Origin: Photobacterium proteolyticum
GTDB lineage: Bacteria > Pseudomonadota > Gammaproteobacteria > Enterobacterales > Vibrionaceae
Length of the DNA: 64,000 nucleotides
Reading direction: 5' to 3'
Assembly: GCF_001939735.1 (NCBI RefSeq)
Contig: NZ_MJIL01000056.1
Span: 30,503-94,502 of the forward strand
Position numbers and translations under genes: made by a program. Shown in pieces: positions 41,775 to 53,240 of the stretch (positions are counted from its first letter, which is position 1; each line of letters opens with the position of its first letter). The notes under the pieces were generated by a model. It saw only the letters and a program-made list of their open reading frames with translations. It was not told where the DNA came from and made no database searches.

Positions 41775-41804
41775 TAAAAAAGCCCCGGTACACGACCGGG
41801 GCTT
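41775..41804 (-). terminator. Terminator of the 5'-nucleotidase gene
   Basis: AAGCCCCGGT and ACCGGGGCTT pair; on the minus strand TTTTTT follows. Confidence 0.85.
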
Positions 41805-41844
41805 AGCGTCATAACATATCTCTAAGACATGTTAGCAAGAGGGG

Positions 41845-43518
41845 TTACTTGTAAACCATCTCGCCCTTAGGTGCGTATTTGTTCACATCAATCGGGCTGT
41901 TGGCCTGCAGGTACTCTTTCAGAACTTCAGCATCCACAAAGCCGGTGTTAACGTGGCCTGGGTGACCAGTTACTTTTGGATAGCCGTCACCACCTGCCGC
42001 GTTGAAGCTAGGAATAGTGAAACGGTAGGTATCAGTCAGACTTAGCGGCTTGCCACCAATTTTCACATTGCTTACCTGACCGTTCTGAACAGTCATAGAA
42101 ATGCCGTAGAACTGCGCGTAGGCGCCTGAATCAACAGGCTTAGTCGCAACTACATTCAGGTAGTCCATGATTTCTTTACCGCTCATATCCGTATAGGTCA
42201 CGATGTTGCCAAACGGCTGTACAGTCAGAACGTCTTTATAAGTGATATCGCCAGCTGGGATTGAATCACGTACACCGCCAGAGTTCATTACCGCAAAGTC
42301 GGCTTTCGCACGCTGCATGTGAGAAGCGGCAATCAGGCGGCCCAGGTTAGTCTGCTTGAAGCGAACGACGTTACGATCACCTTCCAGCTTGCCGTTTGAC
42401 TCAGAAATCTTAATGTTCAGCTGAGCCTGACCGCGCTCCTGGTAAGGCTGAAGGAATGTTTTCACTTCTTCGTTCTGAGCAATCTCGTCTTCAATGAACA
42501 CGCGCTTCTTACTGCCGTCTGCCAGCTTCACTTTCTTCTTCAGGTTCACAGGGATCAGATCATAGCTGACCATCTGTAGCTCGCCGTTCTTGAACTCGAA
42601 ATCAGCACGGCCAACGTATTTGCCCCACTCGTGCGCCTGAACAATCCAGGTGCCGTTCTGCTGATCCGGCTGACACTCATCACCCGGATTGAAGTTCTTG
42701 TTGTACATGTTCGGACCTTCCATGCAGACAGGCTCTTGCGAGTGGCCGCCTACAATCATGTCCAGATCGCCTTCTTCAAGGTAACGAGCCAGCGCAACAT
42801 CACCCGGCGCATTCACGCCGCGGTTACCATTTTCGTAGTGACCCATGTGAGTCGCCGCGATGATAACATCTGGGTTTTCAGTCTCTTCCAGCTCAGCAAT
42901 CAGCTTTTTCGCTTCTGCTTTAGGGTCGCGGAAATCAACGCCGCCAATGTACTCAGGGTTACCAATCTTGGCAGTATCTTCCGTTGTCAAGCCGATCACG
43001 GCAATCTTGATGCCCTGCTGCTCGAAGATCTGATACGGCTGGAACAGACGCTCGCCCGTTTCTTTATCGTAGATATTCGCCGACAGCATCGGGAACTCTG
43101 CCCACTCTTCCTGCTTGCGCAGTACTTCCAGCGGGTTGTCAAATTCATGGTTACCCAATGCCATTGCATCATAACCCAGCATGTTCATGCCTTTGAAATC
43201 AGGCTCTGCGTCCTGCAGATCAGACTCAGGAACACCGGTATTGATATCACCACCAGATAGAAGCAACGTTGTACCACCCTGAGCCGCCACTTCGGTACGG
43301 ATCTGGTCAAGCAGTGTCTTACGCGCCGCCATGCCGTATTCACCGTATTTGTTCTGCCAGAAGCGACCGTGGTGGTCATTGGTGTGAAGAATGGTCAGTT
43401 TATACGTTTCGTCAGCCTGCCAAGACGGAGCCGTACTGTCGGCCAGGCTTGCGCAGCCAGACAATGTAGCCAGTACCGCAGCTGTTAATGCTGTTTTGGC
43501 AAATAAGCGTTGCTTCAT
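41845..43518 (-). CDS. ushA: 5'-nucleotidase / UDP-sugar hydrolase lipoprotein (UshA/NutA type)
   Basis: 557 residues from MKQRLFAKT; an in-frame ATG six codons earlier is less likely. The lipobox LSGC makes it a lipoprotein, as in Vibrio NutA and unlike soluble E. coli UshA. The metallophosphatase domain shows HTNDHHGRF, GGDINTG, GNHEFDN, ATHMGHY and GGHSQEP. The C-terminal substrate domain has NSGGVRDSI and FNAAGGDGYP, which stack the nucleobase. It breaks down extracellular nucleotides and NAD-derived compounds for uptake. Vibrio enzymes of this type need chloride. Confidence 0.92.
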   Translation of the reverse strand: MKQRLFAKTALTAAVLATLSGCASLADSTAPSWQADETYKLTILHTNDHHGRFWQNKYGEYGMAARKTLLDQIRTEVAAQGGTTLLLSGGDINTGVPESDLQDAEPDFKGMNMLGYDAMALGNHEFDNPLEVLRKQEEWAEFPMLSANIYDKETGERLFQPYQIFEQQGIKIAVIGLTTEDTAKIGNPEYIGGVDFRDPKAEAKKLIAELEETENPDVIIAATHMGHYENGNRGVNAPGDVALARYLEEGDLDMIVGGHSQEPVCMEGPNMYNKNFNPGDECQPDQQNGTWIVQAHEWGKYVGRADFEFKNGELQMVSYDLIPVNLKKKVKLADGSKKRVFIEDEIAQNEEVKTFLQPYQERGQAQLNIKISESNGKLEGDRNVVRFKQTNLGRLIAASHMQRAKADFAVMNSGGVRDSIPAGDITYKDVLTVQPFGNIVTYTDMSGKEIMDYLNVVATKPVDSGAYAQFYGISMTVQNGQVSNVKIGGKPLSLTDTYRFTIPSFNAAGGDGYPKVTGHPGHVNTGFVDAEVLKEYLQANSPIDVNKYAPKGEMVYK

Positions 43519-43786
43519 GGGGATCCCCTTAACCAATAATATTATTATGATGCCAAGCGGTGCGGGAGCTGTCCTTTCGCGACAAGTTCAAAAGGGCTTT
43601 TTTACTCTTTCGCTTAGCATTACCACTCGCTACCACTCATCCTTGGGAAGGTATAAGTAGCTGTTTATATTGTTTCAATAAGCGCAAGTTTAAATTAAAC
43701 GATGATCAGTTTTCTGTTGATTTCATAAAACTGTTGACCAGATCACCATACAAGCAATAAATTTTCACTAACACCTGATAACGCGC
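43519..43786. other. Intergenic region upstream of ushA
   Basis: Promoter of ushA must lie here. AT-rich, with no recognisable operator, gene or RNA. A GGGGATCCCC-like palindrome at about 43519-43528 overlaps the ushA ribosome-binding region. Confidence 0.25.
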
Positions 43787-43818
43787 CAAAAAATACCTCG
43801 CAGTTGCGAGGCATTTGA
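43787..43818 (-). terminator. Terminator of metT
   Basis: On the minus strand TGCCTCGCA-ACT-GCGAGGTA is followed by TTTTTT. Confidence 0.8.
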
Positions 43819-43867
43819 TACACTTTTGGGCTTTTTTTATAGCTTTATCATTTACATAGCCCGATAA

Positions 43868-45229
43868 TCAGGCATTAGCTAATTGACGAGATTGATGTTT
43901 GACAAACACGGCAACGATAGCGGCAATCGCCAGGAAGAAACAGTAGTACGAATGGCTGACTACCTCTAACGGCGACAAGCCGAATACCGAGCCGAGCAAT
44001 AGCGCCTGTGCGCCATATGGCAGCACGCCCTGGATCACGCAAGAGAAGATATCCAGCAAGCTAGCCGAGCGGCGCGGTGTCACACCATTTTCCACAGCCA
44101 GCTCTTTGGCCACACCGCCAGACACAATAATGGCGACAGTGTTGTTGGCCGTGCAACAGTTAGTCAGGCTGACCAAACCGGCAATACCCAACTCACTGGC
44201 CCGCAGGTTCTGCCCTTGCGTGTGCGCTTTGCTAAATACGCGGATAATACGGCTAATCAACTGGGTCAGGTAAGCCAAGCCACCCTGTTGGCGCATTAAT
44301 TCACTAATGCCGCCAATGAGCATCGAGAGCAAGAAAATTTCCTGCATGTTGCCAAAACCGGCATAAATATCCTTGCCATAAGACGCCAGGCTATACTCAG
44401 GCGTAGCAAACAACCCGACACCACCCGCCAGCAGAATACCAATACTCAAAACGACAAAGACATTCATCCCCGAAACGGCCAGTACCAGGATAGTGATATA
44501 AGGCAGCACCTTCAGCCACTCAACCTCGGTTGCTGCCGGTACTTCTGTTGCCGTACTGCTGAACATGAATAGCACAACGGCAATGATGGCAGCCGGAAGT
44601 GCAATACGGATATTCTCACGGAACTTGTCTTTCATCTGACAGCCCTGCGAGCGGGTTGAAGCAATCGTAGTATCCGAAATAATCGACAGGTTATCACCGA
44701 ACATCGCACCGCTCAGTACCACACCAGCCGTTAACGCCACATCCATACCGGCGGCCTGAGCAATGCCCAGAGCAACTGGCGCAACAGCCGCAATGGTGCC
44801 CATCGAGGTCCCCATCGCTGTCGCGATGAATGCTGATATAACAAAAATCCCAGGCAGGATCATGCTGGCAGGCAGCATCGACAAACCCAGGTTAACCGTC
44901 GCGTCAACGCCACCGGTAGCTTTGGCGACCGAGGCAAACGCACCGGCCAGCAAATAGATCATACACATCGCGATAATATCGCTATGACCGACACCGCGCA
45001 GGAATTGTTCAATGGCCTTGTTGAGTTTCTCTTTGCTCAGCAGCAAGGCCACGATAACAGCAGGCAGAGCCGCAACCGGAGCAGGCAGCTGATAGAACGC
45101 AAAATCTACCCCCTGCATGGTCAGGTAGCTTCCGACCCCAATAAAAAGTGAAAGAAATACCCCAAGCGGCAGCAGCGCCAGTGCCGACGGCGTATTAACA
45201 GAATTATGTGATTGTGTTGTGTTCGACAT
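43868..45229 (-). CDS. metT: NhaC-superfamily transporter, predicted methionine transporter MetT
   Basis: 453 residues with about eleven membrane segments. NhaC-superfamily motifs are GTSMGTIAAVAPVALGIAQ, SGAMFGDNLSIISDTTIASTRSQGC and LTNCCTANNTVAIIVSGGVAKE. By fold alone it would be annotated as a Na+/H+ antiporter. A row of MetJ-type boxes directly upstream points to methionine control, and comparative genomics (Rodionov and colleagues, as I recall) assigned such NhaC relatives to methionine uptake as MetT. The function is therefore inferred from regulation. Confidence 0.78.
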   Translation of the reverse strand: MSNTTQSHNSVNTPSALALLPLGVFLSLFIGVGSYLTMQGVDFAFYQLPAPVAALPAVIVALLLSKEKLNKAIEQFLRGVGHSDIIAMCMIYLLAGAFASVAKATGGVDATVNLGLSMLPASMILPGIFVISAFIATAMGTSMGTIAAVAPVALGIAQAAGMDVALTAGVVLSGAMFGDNLSIISDTTIASTRSQGCQMKDKFRENIRIALPAAIIAVVLFMFSSTATEVPAATEVEWLKVLPYITILVLAVSGMNVFVVLSIGILLAGGVGLFATPEYSLASYGKDIYAGFGNMQEIFLLSMLIGGISELMRQQGGLAYLTQLISRIIRVFSKAHTQGQNLRASELGIAGLVSLTNCCTANNTVAIIVSGGVAKELAVENGVTPRRSASLLDIFSCVIQGVLPYGAQALLLGSVFGLSPLEVVSHSYYCFFLAIAAIVAVFVKHQSRQLANA

Positions 45230-45287
45230 GATGACTACAGGACATCTATTTTAGAATTTGCCCTAGACTAGAGTGTCACTCTGGATG

Positions 45288-45322
45288 TGTCAACATCTAG
45301 ACGTCTAAACATCTAGATATAA
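45288..45322 (-). promoter_or_regulatory. MetJ operator (tandem met boxes) overlapping the metT -35 region
   Basis: On the minus strand successive 8-base units read AGATGTTT, AGACGTCT, AGATGTTG; the middle is a perfect met box (consensus AGACGTCT) and the outer ones match at about 5 of 8, with a weaker fourth unit (TTATATCT). The -35 TTGACA (complement 45288-45293) overlaps the last box, so MetJ with S-adenosylmethionine should repress metT. Confidence 0.78.
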
Positions 45323-45454
45323 TCATAATCTCATTACTATCACTCGCCCTTTATATATGCAAAAAATTTGTATGCAATCACAACAATTTGGATGGCGTTT
45401 TCACCCCATAAATATATCATATACAGTCTACCGTACTATAAATAGACAGCCTCA

Positions 45455-47338
45455 ATGAATCTAACACTAAAACATAAATTACTCGGATGTGTTTTCTCCG
45501 CCATCATACTTATCGCCGGAGGGCTAATATGGCTTGCCTCCAATGAACTTTTCTCCCAAAGCCGGAGCGGTATCTATGCCCGCGCCACCAGCCTGACCAA
45601 TATCGCCACCGACGCGGTCGGCTACTGGCTGGAGGAACATAAAATTATCATCAGTTCTGCCGCCCAACTCTCCAGCCTGGAGCAACTTCCCACTGTCATG
45701 GAGCAAGCCCAAAAGAATGGTCAGTTCAACGACGTCTTCTTTGCTGATCTAAAGGGAAACCTGTTCATCGCGGGCAACCATACGACTGCGTTAGAAAGCT
45801 TCGATGCTCGCACCCGCAACTGGTACCAACAGGCCATGAACACATCATCGGTCAGTACATCAGCGCCCTACAAAGGCACTGCAAATGGCAAGCCGATGCT
45901 GACCTTCTCCGCCCCGATCATGCTCAATGGTCAAACGGTCGGTGTGATTGGTGCAGACATCACCTTGGATTACTTACAGAAAACGATCACCGGCTATGAT
46001 GTCGGAAAGAACTCCAATGCCATGCTGCTCACTCGCCAGGGCAATATTCTGGCTTACTACAAAAGCCAACTTGCGCTACAGCCGCTCGCCGATATTGCCC
46101 CTGAACTGACTGTCAGCCAAATACACGACGCCATGGCCGAGCAAAGCATTCAGATCTTTGAACAGAACAATCAGCAAAAACTGATCTACTTCGGCGGGAT
46201 TGATAATAGCGACTGGATTTTTGCTGTTGAAATGGATCGAGCCACAGAAGAAGCCAGCCATAACCAGTTGCTAAAAAGCCTGATTGCCACAGGCATTATC
46301 GGCACATTGATTGCCCTGCTGGCCGTATCCATGCTCGTCAACTACCTGTTCCGTGATTTAGGCAAGGTTTCCGTCGCTTTGGCCGACATCGCCAATGGGG
46401 AAGGCGATTTAACCCAACGTCTGCAGCCTCACAGCAACGATGAAATAGGTCAGCTGGCCAATAACTTCAACCGCTTCCTGGATAACATGCACGGCATGAT
46501 CAGCCGCCTGAGTCATATGTCAGGTTCACTGGCCGAACAAGCCCATGATACGGCCAACCATGCCCAGCAACGCAGCCGGCGAATCCAGCAACAGCAGGAT
46601 GAAATCAATATGGTCGCGACAGCCATTACCGAAATGGCCACAGCCACCCAGGAAATTGCCAACAACGCCGAAAACACTGCCCAAACCTCAGAAAAAACGG
46701 TCTCCCATGCCCAACTTGGTGCTGGAGAAGTGGACAAGAGCCAGCACTCAATCAGTAACCTGGCCCATGAAGTTGATAATGCTACCGAGGTGATCAAGGC
46801 ACTTGATCATCATGCCCAGAATATTAATAGCATTCTTTCCACCATTCAGGACATTGCCGAGCAGACCAACCTGCTGGCACTGAATGCGGCAATAGAGGCA
46901 GCCCGTGCCGGAGAGCAGGGCCGGGGCTTTGCCGTTGTCGCCGACGAGGTACGGATCCTCAGCCAGCGCACCCATTCCTCGACTCAGGAAATCCAGCAAA
47001 CTATCGAGACGCTGCAACAGACAACCAGCGAAGCGGTATCCATCATGGGTGACAGCAAACTGCTGGCCGAAACCAGTGTCACCGATGCAGCATCGGCCAG
47101 CAACAGCCTTGGCCACATTACTCAATCGGTCAACCAGATCAGCGATATGGCCACCCAAATCGCCTCAGCAGCCGAAGAGCAGTCGCTGGTAACATCAGAA
47201 ATCACCCGCAATACCGAAGCTGTCAGGGAGGTCTCTGATCAGCTCGCCCATGAGGCAAATGAAGCCAGCGAACAAGCGATTCAGCTTTCGGAACTCTCGG
47301 CAAGCCTACGCAAAGAGATTGCCCGTTTTAAGCTTTAA
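45455..47338 (+). CDS. Methyl-accepting chemotaxis protein with dCache sensor (first of a tandem pair)
   Basis: 627 residues: membrane helix 1 (about 8-30), periplasmic double-Cache domain (about 35-275), membrane helix 2 (about 277-300), HAMP, then the signalling domain with the hairpin tip [32 protein letters not shown]. The membrane-distal pocket has TRNWYQQA and later GVIGADITL, but where amino-acid-sensing relatives have Y-x-D it reads APYKGTANG, so the ligand probably differs from its neighbour's. There is no C-terminal CheR-tethering pentapeptide. It is the same length as, and clearly paralogous to, the receptor at 47580. Confidence 0.93.
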   Translation: MNLTLKHKLLGCVFSAIILIAGGLIWLASNELFSQSRSGIYARATSLTNIATDAVGYWLEEHKIIISSAAQLSSLEQLPTVMEQAQKNGQFNDVFFADLKGNLFIAGNHTTALESFDARTRNWYQQAMNTSSVSTSAPYKGTANGKPMLTFSAPIMLNGQTVGVIGADITLDYLQKTITGYDVGKNSNAMLLTRQGNILAYYKSQLALQPLADIAPELTVSQIHDAMAEQSIQIFEQNNQQKLIYFGGIDNSDWIFAVEMDRATEEASHNQLLKSLIATGIIGTLIALLAVSMLVNYLFRDLGKVSVALADIANGEGDLTQRLQPHSNDEIGQLANNFNRFLDNMHGMISRLSHMSGSLAEQAHDTANHAQQRSRRIQQQQDEINMVATAITEMATATQEIANNAENTAQTSEKTVSHAQLGAGEVDKSQHSISNLAHEVDNATEVIKALDHHAQNINSILSTIQDIAEQTNLLALNAAIEAARAGEQGRGFAVVADEVRILSQRTHSSTQEIQQTIETLQQTTSEAVSIMGDSKLLAETSVTDAASASNSLGHITQSVNQISDMATQIASAAEEQSLVTSEITRNTEAVREVSDQLAHEANEASEQAIQLSELSASLRKEIARFKL

Positions 47339-47392
47339 CAAATAAGTACTGAGTTTAGCAAACAGCCAGTTTCTGCCCCGAAACATGCCGTC

Positions 47393-47421
47393 ATTGCCAC
47401 CAGCACTGGCGGTATTTTTTT
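47393..47421 (+). terminator. Terminator after the first chemoreceptor
   Basis: ATTGCCA and TGGCGGT pair (with two G-T wobbles) around a CCAGCAC loop, followed by seven T after one A. Confidence 0.65.
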
Positions 47422-47579
47422 GACGCGTCTACCATAAAGGCGTCATAAAAAACACACCAATATTCAACTAGTTACCCATCATATGATGCACGTCACTTTT
47501 TCGTGCATATTGATTAAAATATCTATAAAATTCCCTCCAACCAATCCCCCCTATATTCTGCCTTTAAGACTGAATACGA

Positions 47580-49463
47580 ATGAAATTATCATTAAAACAA
47601 AAACTAATAGGAGCCAGCTTGTCTGCAGTGGTTGTTATGGCAACTGCCCTGACCTGGCTAGCTGCCGATCGGCTTTTTGAGCAAACCCGCAGTGGCATCT
47701 ACTCGCGGGCCGAGAGCCTTTCTGCAACCGCAACCGAAGGTATCTCAGACTGGATCTCTATCCGTAGCGACATTGCCAAAGCGTTCAATGACTACAGCAC
47801 CGAGAGCAATGTTGTTCCATTTTTGCAGCAGGCCCGAAAAGCCGGCGGCTTTGATGATATTTTCCTGGGTACACCAGCAGGTGGCATGTATCGCTCACAT
47901 CCGGAGCGTAACCGTGCCGACTACGACCCGCGTACCCGTCCTTGGTATCGTGATGCCCAAAATGCCGGTACCCAGATCATTACGACGGCCTACCAAGATG
48001 CCATTACCAACGCGCTGCTGGTCACCATTGCCGAGCCGGTAATGAAAAGCGGCACTATGGTGGGGGTCGTCGGGGCCGACGTATTGATCGACCAGCTGAT
48101 CAAGGATGTGATCAACCTGGATGTCGGCCAGAACGCCTACGCAATGCTGCTGAACAAACAGGACAATACCTTCCTGGCCCACCCTGATGAATCGCTGCTG
48201 CTTCAGCCGATCAACAGCTACAGCAATGAACTGAACATGGGCCGCATTGAGTCGGCAATTCAGTCAAACCGCATTGAAGTCGTCACGATTAACGGCGAGG
48301 AAAAGCTACTGCACTTTGCCGATGTACCCGGCACCAGCTGGATCCTTGGTCTTGAGATGGACCGTACAACGGAAGAAGCCAGCCACACCAGCCTGCTGCG
48401 CCAGCTTATCATTACCTCAATCATTATTACCCTGATTGTCGTCAGTGCCGTTGCCTGGCTAGTCGGCTTCCTGTTCCGCGATTTGGGCCGCGTATCCCAA
48501 GCTCTAGCCGAGATTGCAACCGGCGAAGGCGACCTGACCCAACGTCTTGACCCACGCAGCGACGATGAGGTTGGCCAGCTGGCACACAACTTCAACCGCT
48601 TTGTCGGCAACATGCACGGTATGGTCTCGCGTCTGCAGGAAGTGTCCAGCTCGCTGACCCAGCAAGCCCACATTACCGCTTCGCAGGCCGAAGAGCGCAG
48701 CACCCGTATTCAGCACCAGCAAGACGAAATCAACATGGTGGCAACGGCTATCAACGAAATGGCTGCCGCTACCCAGGAAATTGCCGGTAATGCAGATAAC
48801 ACTGCCCGCACCTCGAGCGAAACAGTCGAAGTCTCGGAGCACGGTTCGGTACAGGTCGGCCAGAGCCAACAGTCGATCACCGGCCTTGCCGGTGAAGTTG
48901 ACACCGCAACCGATGTGATTGGCGAGTTGAACACCCACGCCCAGAGCATCAACACCATCTTGTCAACGATTCAGGGTATTGCCGAGCAGACGAACCTGCT
49001 GGCACTGAATGCTGCCATCGAGGCCGCACGTGCCGGTGAACAGGGCCGCGGATTTGCCGTGGTTGCCGACGAGGTACGCGTACTGAGCCAGCGTACTCAC
49101 GCCTCGACGCAGGAAATCCAGCAAATGATCGAAACCCTGCAGCAGACGACAGGTCGCGCAGTCGGTATCATGGAAGACAGCCGCCGTCTGGCTGAAACCA
49201 GTGTTGATGATGCCAATGCCGCTTCTGCCAGCCTGTCGCAAATTAACAGCGCCGTGACCAACATCAGCGATATGGCCACTCAGATTGCCTCTGCCGCTGA
49301 AGAGCAGTCTTCGGTAACGTCCGAAATCACCCGCAATACCGAGGGGATCCGCGACGTATCCAACGAGCTGGCAGTAGAAGCCGACGAAGCCGCCAAGCAG
49401 GCAGCTGAGCTTTCTCACCTGTCTCACGAACTGCAGCAGGAAATCAACCGCTTCAAGCTGTAA
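47580..49463 (+). CDS. Methyl-accepting chemotaxis protein with amino-acid-type dCache sensor
   Basis: 627 residues with the same domain order as the receptor upstream. The Cache pocket reads [12 protein letters not shown], then [14 protein letters not shown] and [10 protein letters not shown], which fits the conserved amino-acid-binding pattern described for dCache receptors (Y, R, W, Y and two D residues). An amino acid or small related attractant is likely. The signalling domain is almost identical to the paralogue, while the sensor is divergent. It has its own terminator and no obvious link in transcription with the first. Confidence 0.94.
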   Translation: MKLSLKQKLIGASLSAVVVMATALTWLAADRLFEQTRSGIYSRAESLSATATEGISDWISIRSDIAKAFNDYSTESNVVPFLQQARKAGGFDDIFLGTPAGGMYRSHPERNRADYDPRTRPWYRDAQNAGTQIITTAYQDAITNALLVTIAEPVMKSGTMVGVVGADVLIDQLIKDVINLDVGQNAYAMLLNKQDNTFLAHPDESLLLQPINSYSNELNMGRIESAIQSNRIEVVTINGEEKLLHFADVPGTSWILGLEMDRTTEEASHTSLLRQLIITSIIITLIVVSAVAWLVGFLFRDLGRVSQALAEIATGEGDLTQRLDPRSDDEVGQLAHNFNRFVGNMHGMVSRLQEVSSSLTQQAHITASQAEERSTRIQHQQDEINMVATAINEMAAATQEIAGNADNTARTSSETVEVSEHGSVQVGQSQQSITGLAGEVDTATDVIGELNTHAQSINTILSTIQGIAEQTNLLALNAAIEAARAGEQGRGFAVVADEVRVLSQRTHASTQEIQQMIETLQQTTGRAVGIMEDSRRLAETSVDDANAASASLSQINSAVTNISDMATQIASAAEEQSSVTSEITRNTEGIRDVSNELAVEADEAAKQAAELSHLSHELQQEINRFKL

Positions 49464-49484
49464 CAGCAAGAACGGTGATAAAAC

Positions 49485-49518
49485 AAAAAAGGCTTGCCAC
49501 AATGGCAAGCCTTTTTGT
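49485..49518. terminator. Bidirectional terminator between the chemoreceptor and permease genes
   Basis: AAAAAAGGCTTGCCA and TGGCAAGCCTTTTT flank a CAA loop; it serves both convergent genes. Confidence 0.9.
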
Positions 49519-49540
49519 TTGTCATTCTGTTCCGTCCTGA

Positions 49541-50797
49541 CTAGAACAGGCTAAACACAATCGCCGAGACGGCCAGCAGCCCCACCAGCAAAATAAAGTA
49601 GGTACTGAACCTGCCGCGATAACACTTCAGGCTCTCCACCTTATACACAGCCAGCATCGGCATGATAAACAGGATCATTGCAATCACCGGGCCGGACAAG
49701 GCTTCCATCATGCCAAGAATGCTCGGGTTCATCACCGCAGCAAACCAGATTGCCAGGAACATGAATACGATCCCTAGCTTGTCCAGTTTTGCCGGTGCCA
49801 GGCTGAACTGTTTCTGCAGCATGCCATTCAGGCTTTCCCGTGCTCCCATGAAATGGCCAAGAAACGACGAAGAGATGGCAATAAAGGCGATCAGTGGTCC
49901 CAAGGCAACAATGAACGGGCTATTGTGGACGTTGGCCAGATAAGACAGTACCGAGACATTTTGCGCCTTGGCTTCCAGCAGCTGTGTCGGGCTCAGGCTC
50001 AATACACAGGAAAAGACAAAGAACAAAACGAACGAGATCAGCATCACCGAGGTGCGCTTGAGGATCTGTTCGGACTTTTGACCCGCCTCGCGACCATAGT
50101 GGCGACGCTGGGCATTGGCAAAACTGGAAATAGCAGCCGCATGGCTAAAGGCGAAAACCGTCACCGGTACCGCAAGCCACAGCGTAACAGAAAAGCTTCC
50201 CCACTCTGGCAAAGTGGAGAGATCCGGCATCTGCCAGTTCGGGATCAGGTAGAATGACAAGCCCGCCAGGATAGCTGCCAGCGGATAGACAATCACCTCA
50301 AACGCTCTCAGCATCACTTTCTCGCCCGCCATCATAATAGCGATCATGGCGAATACCAATACACCCGACAGGATCACCCGTGACGGTGCCTCCATGCCCA
50401 GTTGGTTAACGATAAAGCTATCAACCGTATTGGTCAGACCCACGCCATAAATCAGCAGGATCGGAAAAATAGAGAGAAAATACAGCAGAGAAATAAGGCG
50501 CCCGGCACTGGCTCCGAAATGCTCTTCCACCACATCGGTAAAATCGGCATCAGGCTTGGACGACGACAAAACGAAGCGGGCCAGACCGCGATGGGCAAGG
50601 AACGTCATCGGCCCCGCCATCAGGGCCATAATTACCAATGACCAAAAACCACCCACGCCGATATTGATCGGCAAAAACAAAATACCGGCCCCTACAGCGG
50701 TACCAAACAGGCTCAGCATCCAGCTGGTATCGTGTTTGCTCCAGCGAGAAACCGACTCCTCAGAATGACTCAGAGGTATATCTTGAGATAATGACAC
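49541..50797 (-). CDS. HAAAP family amino-acid permease (SdaC/YhaO-like)
   Basis: 418 residues from a GTG at 50797 (MSLSQDIPLSHS), which has AGGG six bases upstream; the GTG at 50815 has no such site. About eleven membrane segments. FGTAVGAGILFLPINIGVGGFW near the N-terminus and the later VPVTVFAFSHAAAISSFANAQR are typical of the hydroxy/aromatic amino-acid permease family, whose E. coli members carry serine, threonine or aromatic amino acids with protons or sodium. The substrate is probably serine or threonine. No catabolic gene is next to it. Confidence 0.88.
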   Translation of the reverse strand: MSLSQDIPLSHSEESVSRWSKHDTSWMLSLFGTAVGAGILFLPINIGVGGFWSLVIMALMAGPMTFLAHRGLARFVLSSSKPDADFTDVVEEHFGASAGRLISLLYFLSIFPILLIYGVGLTNTVDSFIVNQLGMEAPSRVILSGVLVFAMIAIMMAGEKVMLRAFEVIVYPLAAILAGLSFYLIPNWQMPDLSTLPEWGSFSVTLWLAVPVTVFAFSHAAAISSFANAQRRHYGREAGQKSEQILKRTSVMLISFVLFFVFSCVLSLSPTQLLEAKAQNVSVLSYLANVHNSPFIVALGPLIAFIAISSSFLGHFMGARESLNGMLQKQFSLAPAKLDKLGIVFMFLAIWFAAVMNPSILGMMEALSGPVIAMILFIMPMLAVYKVESLKCYRGRFSTYFILLVGLLAVSAIVFSLF

Positions 50798-51024
50798 GTA
50801 ACACCCTACTTCCACGAAATTTTACTCGGCAGAGAGTATACAGATGCAGAATAAAAGTCTCACAAAGCAAACGGCAAACTTCCCGCTCTCATAGCGGCTT
50901 AAGGGCAGGGGTATTCGCTATCACTATCAATATGAATAATCGATATCACCATAAGATGGGGATATATCAGATGGATTCACTAAATTTTTACAAGTTATAT
51001 TTTTTTTATCAACGCAATAATCGC
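50798..51024. other. Intergenic region between kdsA terminator and the permease promoter
   Basis: AT-rich, no gene seen; it carries the minus-strand promoter of the HAAAP permease. Confidence 0.25.
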
Positions 51025-51066
51025 ACAAAAAAACAACGGCCCAGCAGGAAAACCTGCCGGGCCGCA
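51025..51066 (-). terminator. Terminator of the hemA-kdsA operon
   Basis: On the minus strand GGCCCGGCAGG and CCTGCTGGGCC pair (one mismatch) around TTTT, followed by GTTGTTTTTTT. Confidence 0.85.
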
Positions 51067-51087
51067 TATTATTCGAGCCAGTATCGG

Positions 51088-51981
<894 letters not shown>

Positions 51982-52031
51982 CTATACCCCGACGCCTACC
52001 TCCGAATTTTTGCCGCTCTACCCTGCCAACC

Positions 52032-52841
52032 TTAATGCAGCGTAAGAGGCTCTTCATTGAGTGCCTGCACCTGAAGCTTCAACAACTCAGCAGCCGGGTC
52101 TTCCGGACATTGCTCGATGAAATACTCATAGTCCATTGCCGCCACATGGCTGCACTCCAACTGCTGGTAAATATAGCCGCGATCGCGAATTTCATGTGGA
52201 TCGCCCGGGCTGAACTCCAGTGCCATGTCACTGCAGCGAAGGGCATCAGCGAAATGCTCTTCCCGAAGCAGGGCACTTTTCATGACTGTCAGCCAGCGTG
52301 TCAGAATATCGGCATTGTCAGCCTCGTCCAGGTGCTCCTGGCGCAGCTCGGTAAACGGACCGCGGTGACCTTTCAGCCAGGCGCCCATTGTCCGCTTGCT
52401 TAGGTACTCACCGTCAAACGGGTTGATGTACTGCTGCTCACCGTCATACCAGTCAACCTTAAGGATAAACTGGGTGGGAAAGCCCACACTGCTAACCGGT
52501 AAGTCAAGATGTTGGGCAAGGTAGAGGAAAATAGCTCCCAGGCTGACCGGGATGCCTTTCTTGCGTTCCAGGACCTTGTCGAGAAAAACATTTTCCGAAG
52601 AAAAGTACTGCTGCTGATCACCACAGAATCCCCACTCGCGGTAAAACAGCCGGATTAACCCTTCCAGTCGCAAGTGCGGGTTTGGCTCATCCATCAGGGC
52701 ATGCTCCGCTTCCTGAGCCAGCTTATTAAGCTGCAGTCGAACCCAGCCGGTAGGAAATGCAGGATCAATTGCCGCTGTCATTTCCAGGGCGCCTTCAACC
52801 AGCGCCATCTGCTCTAATTCTTCATCAGTAAAACGTAACAT
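52032..52841 (-). CDS. sirB1: SirB1 family protein (transglutaminase-like fold with TPR)
   Basis: 269 residues; no signal. The N-terminal transglutaminase-like domain 2 includes LIRLFYREWGFCGDQQQYFSSENVFLDKVLERKKGIPVSLGAIFLYLAQHL, with the conserved LERKxGIPVSL motif. The C-terminal third is TPR-like (ALRCSDMALEFSPGDPHEIRDRGYIYQQLEC). It lies in its conserved place between sirB2 and kdsA. The molecular function is not established. Confidence 0.92.
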   Translation of the reverse strand: MLRFTDEELEQMALVEGALEMTAAIDPAFPTGWVRLQLNKLAQEAEHALMDEPNPHLRLEGLIRLFYREWGFCGDQQQYFSSENVFLDKVLERKKGIPVSLGAIFLYLAQHLDLPVSSVGFPTQFILKVDWYDGEQQYINPFDGEYLSKRTMGAWLKGHRGPFTELRQEHLDEADNADILTRWLTVMKSALLREEHFADALRCSDMALEFSPGDPHEIRDRGYIYQQLECSHVAAMDYEYFIEQCPEDPAAELLKLQVQALNEEPLTLH

Positions 52842-52843
52842 GA

Positions 52844-53224
52844 TTACCCCAGGAATGATGTCTTAGTCGTTGCAATGTTTGCAGCCGCCACCACCCAACC
52901 CAGCGCTCCCAGAAACGCAAAGGTCTTAAAGACTTTGTTCTTGCCGTATTTCAGAGTGAAGAAGCCCAGTGCGATGTAGGCCAGAACACAGCTCAGCTTC
53001 TGGGTCATCCAGTTACCCGCTTCGGTAAACGGAATAAAGCCGGTAATGAAAATCAGCACGACACCGGTAAGCAGCAGGAAGGTATCAACGACATGCGGCG
53101 TGATCTTGAGGAACTTTTTCTCGAGCAACGAGGAGTTTGCCATCAGCAGGCAATAACGAACGACAAATAGCAAAACGCTCAAGGCAATTGCCAGCATGTG
53201 GAGGTGTTTAAACGCAGCGTACAT
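52844..53224 (-). CDS. sirB2: SirB2 family inner-membrane protein
   Basis: 126 residues with four hydrophobic segments: KHLHMLAIALSVLLFVVRY, VDTFLLLTGVVLIFI, LSCVLAYIALGFFTL and FAFLGALGWVVAAANIA. The pattern and gene position (between prmC and sirB1, two bases from sirB1) define it as SirB2. Function unknown. Confidence 0.9.
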   Translation of the reverse strand: MYAAFKHLHMLAIALSVLLFVVRYCLLMANSSLLEKKFLKITPHVVDTFLLLTGVVLIFITGFIPFTEAGNWMTQKLSCVLAYIALGFFTLKYGKNKVFKTFAFLGALGWVVAAANIATTKTSFLG

Positions 53225-53240
53225 ATAATTTTTCTCTCTT

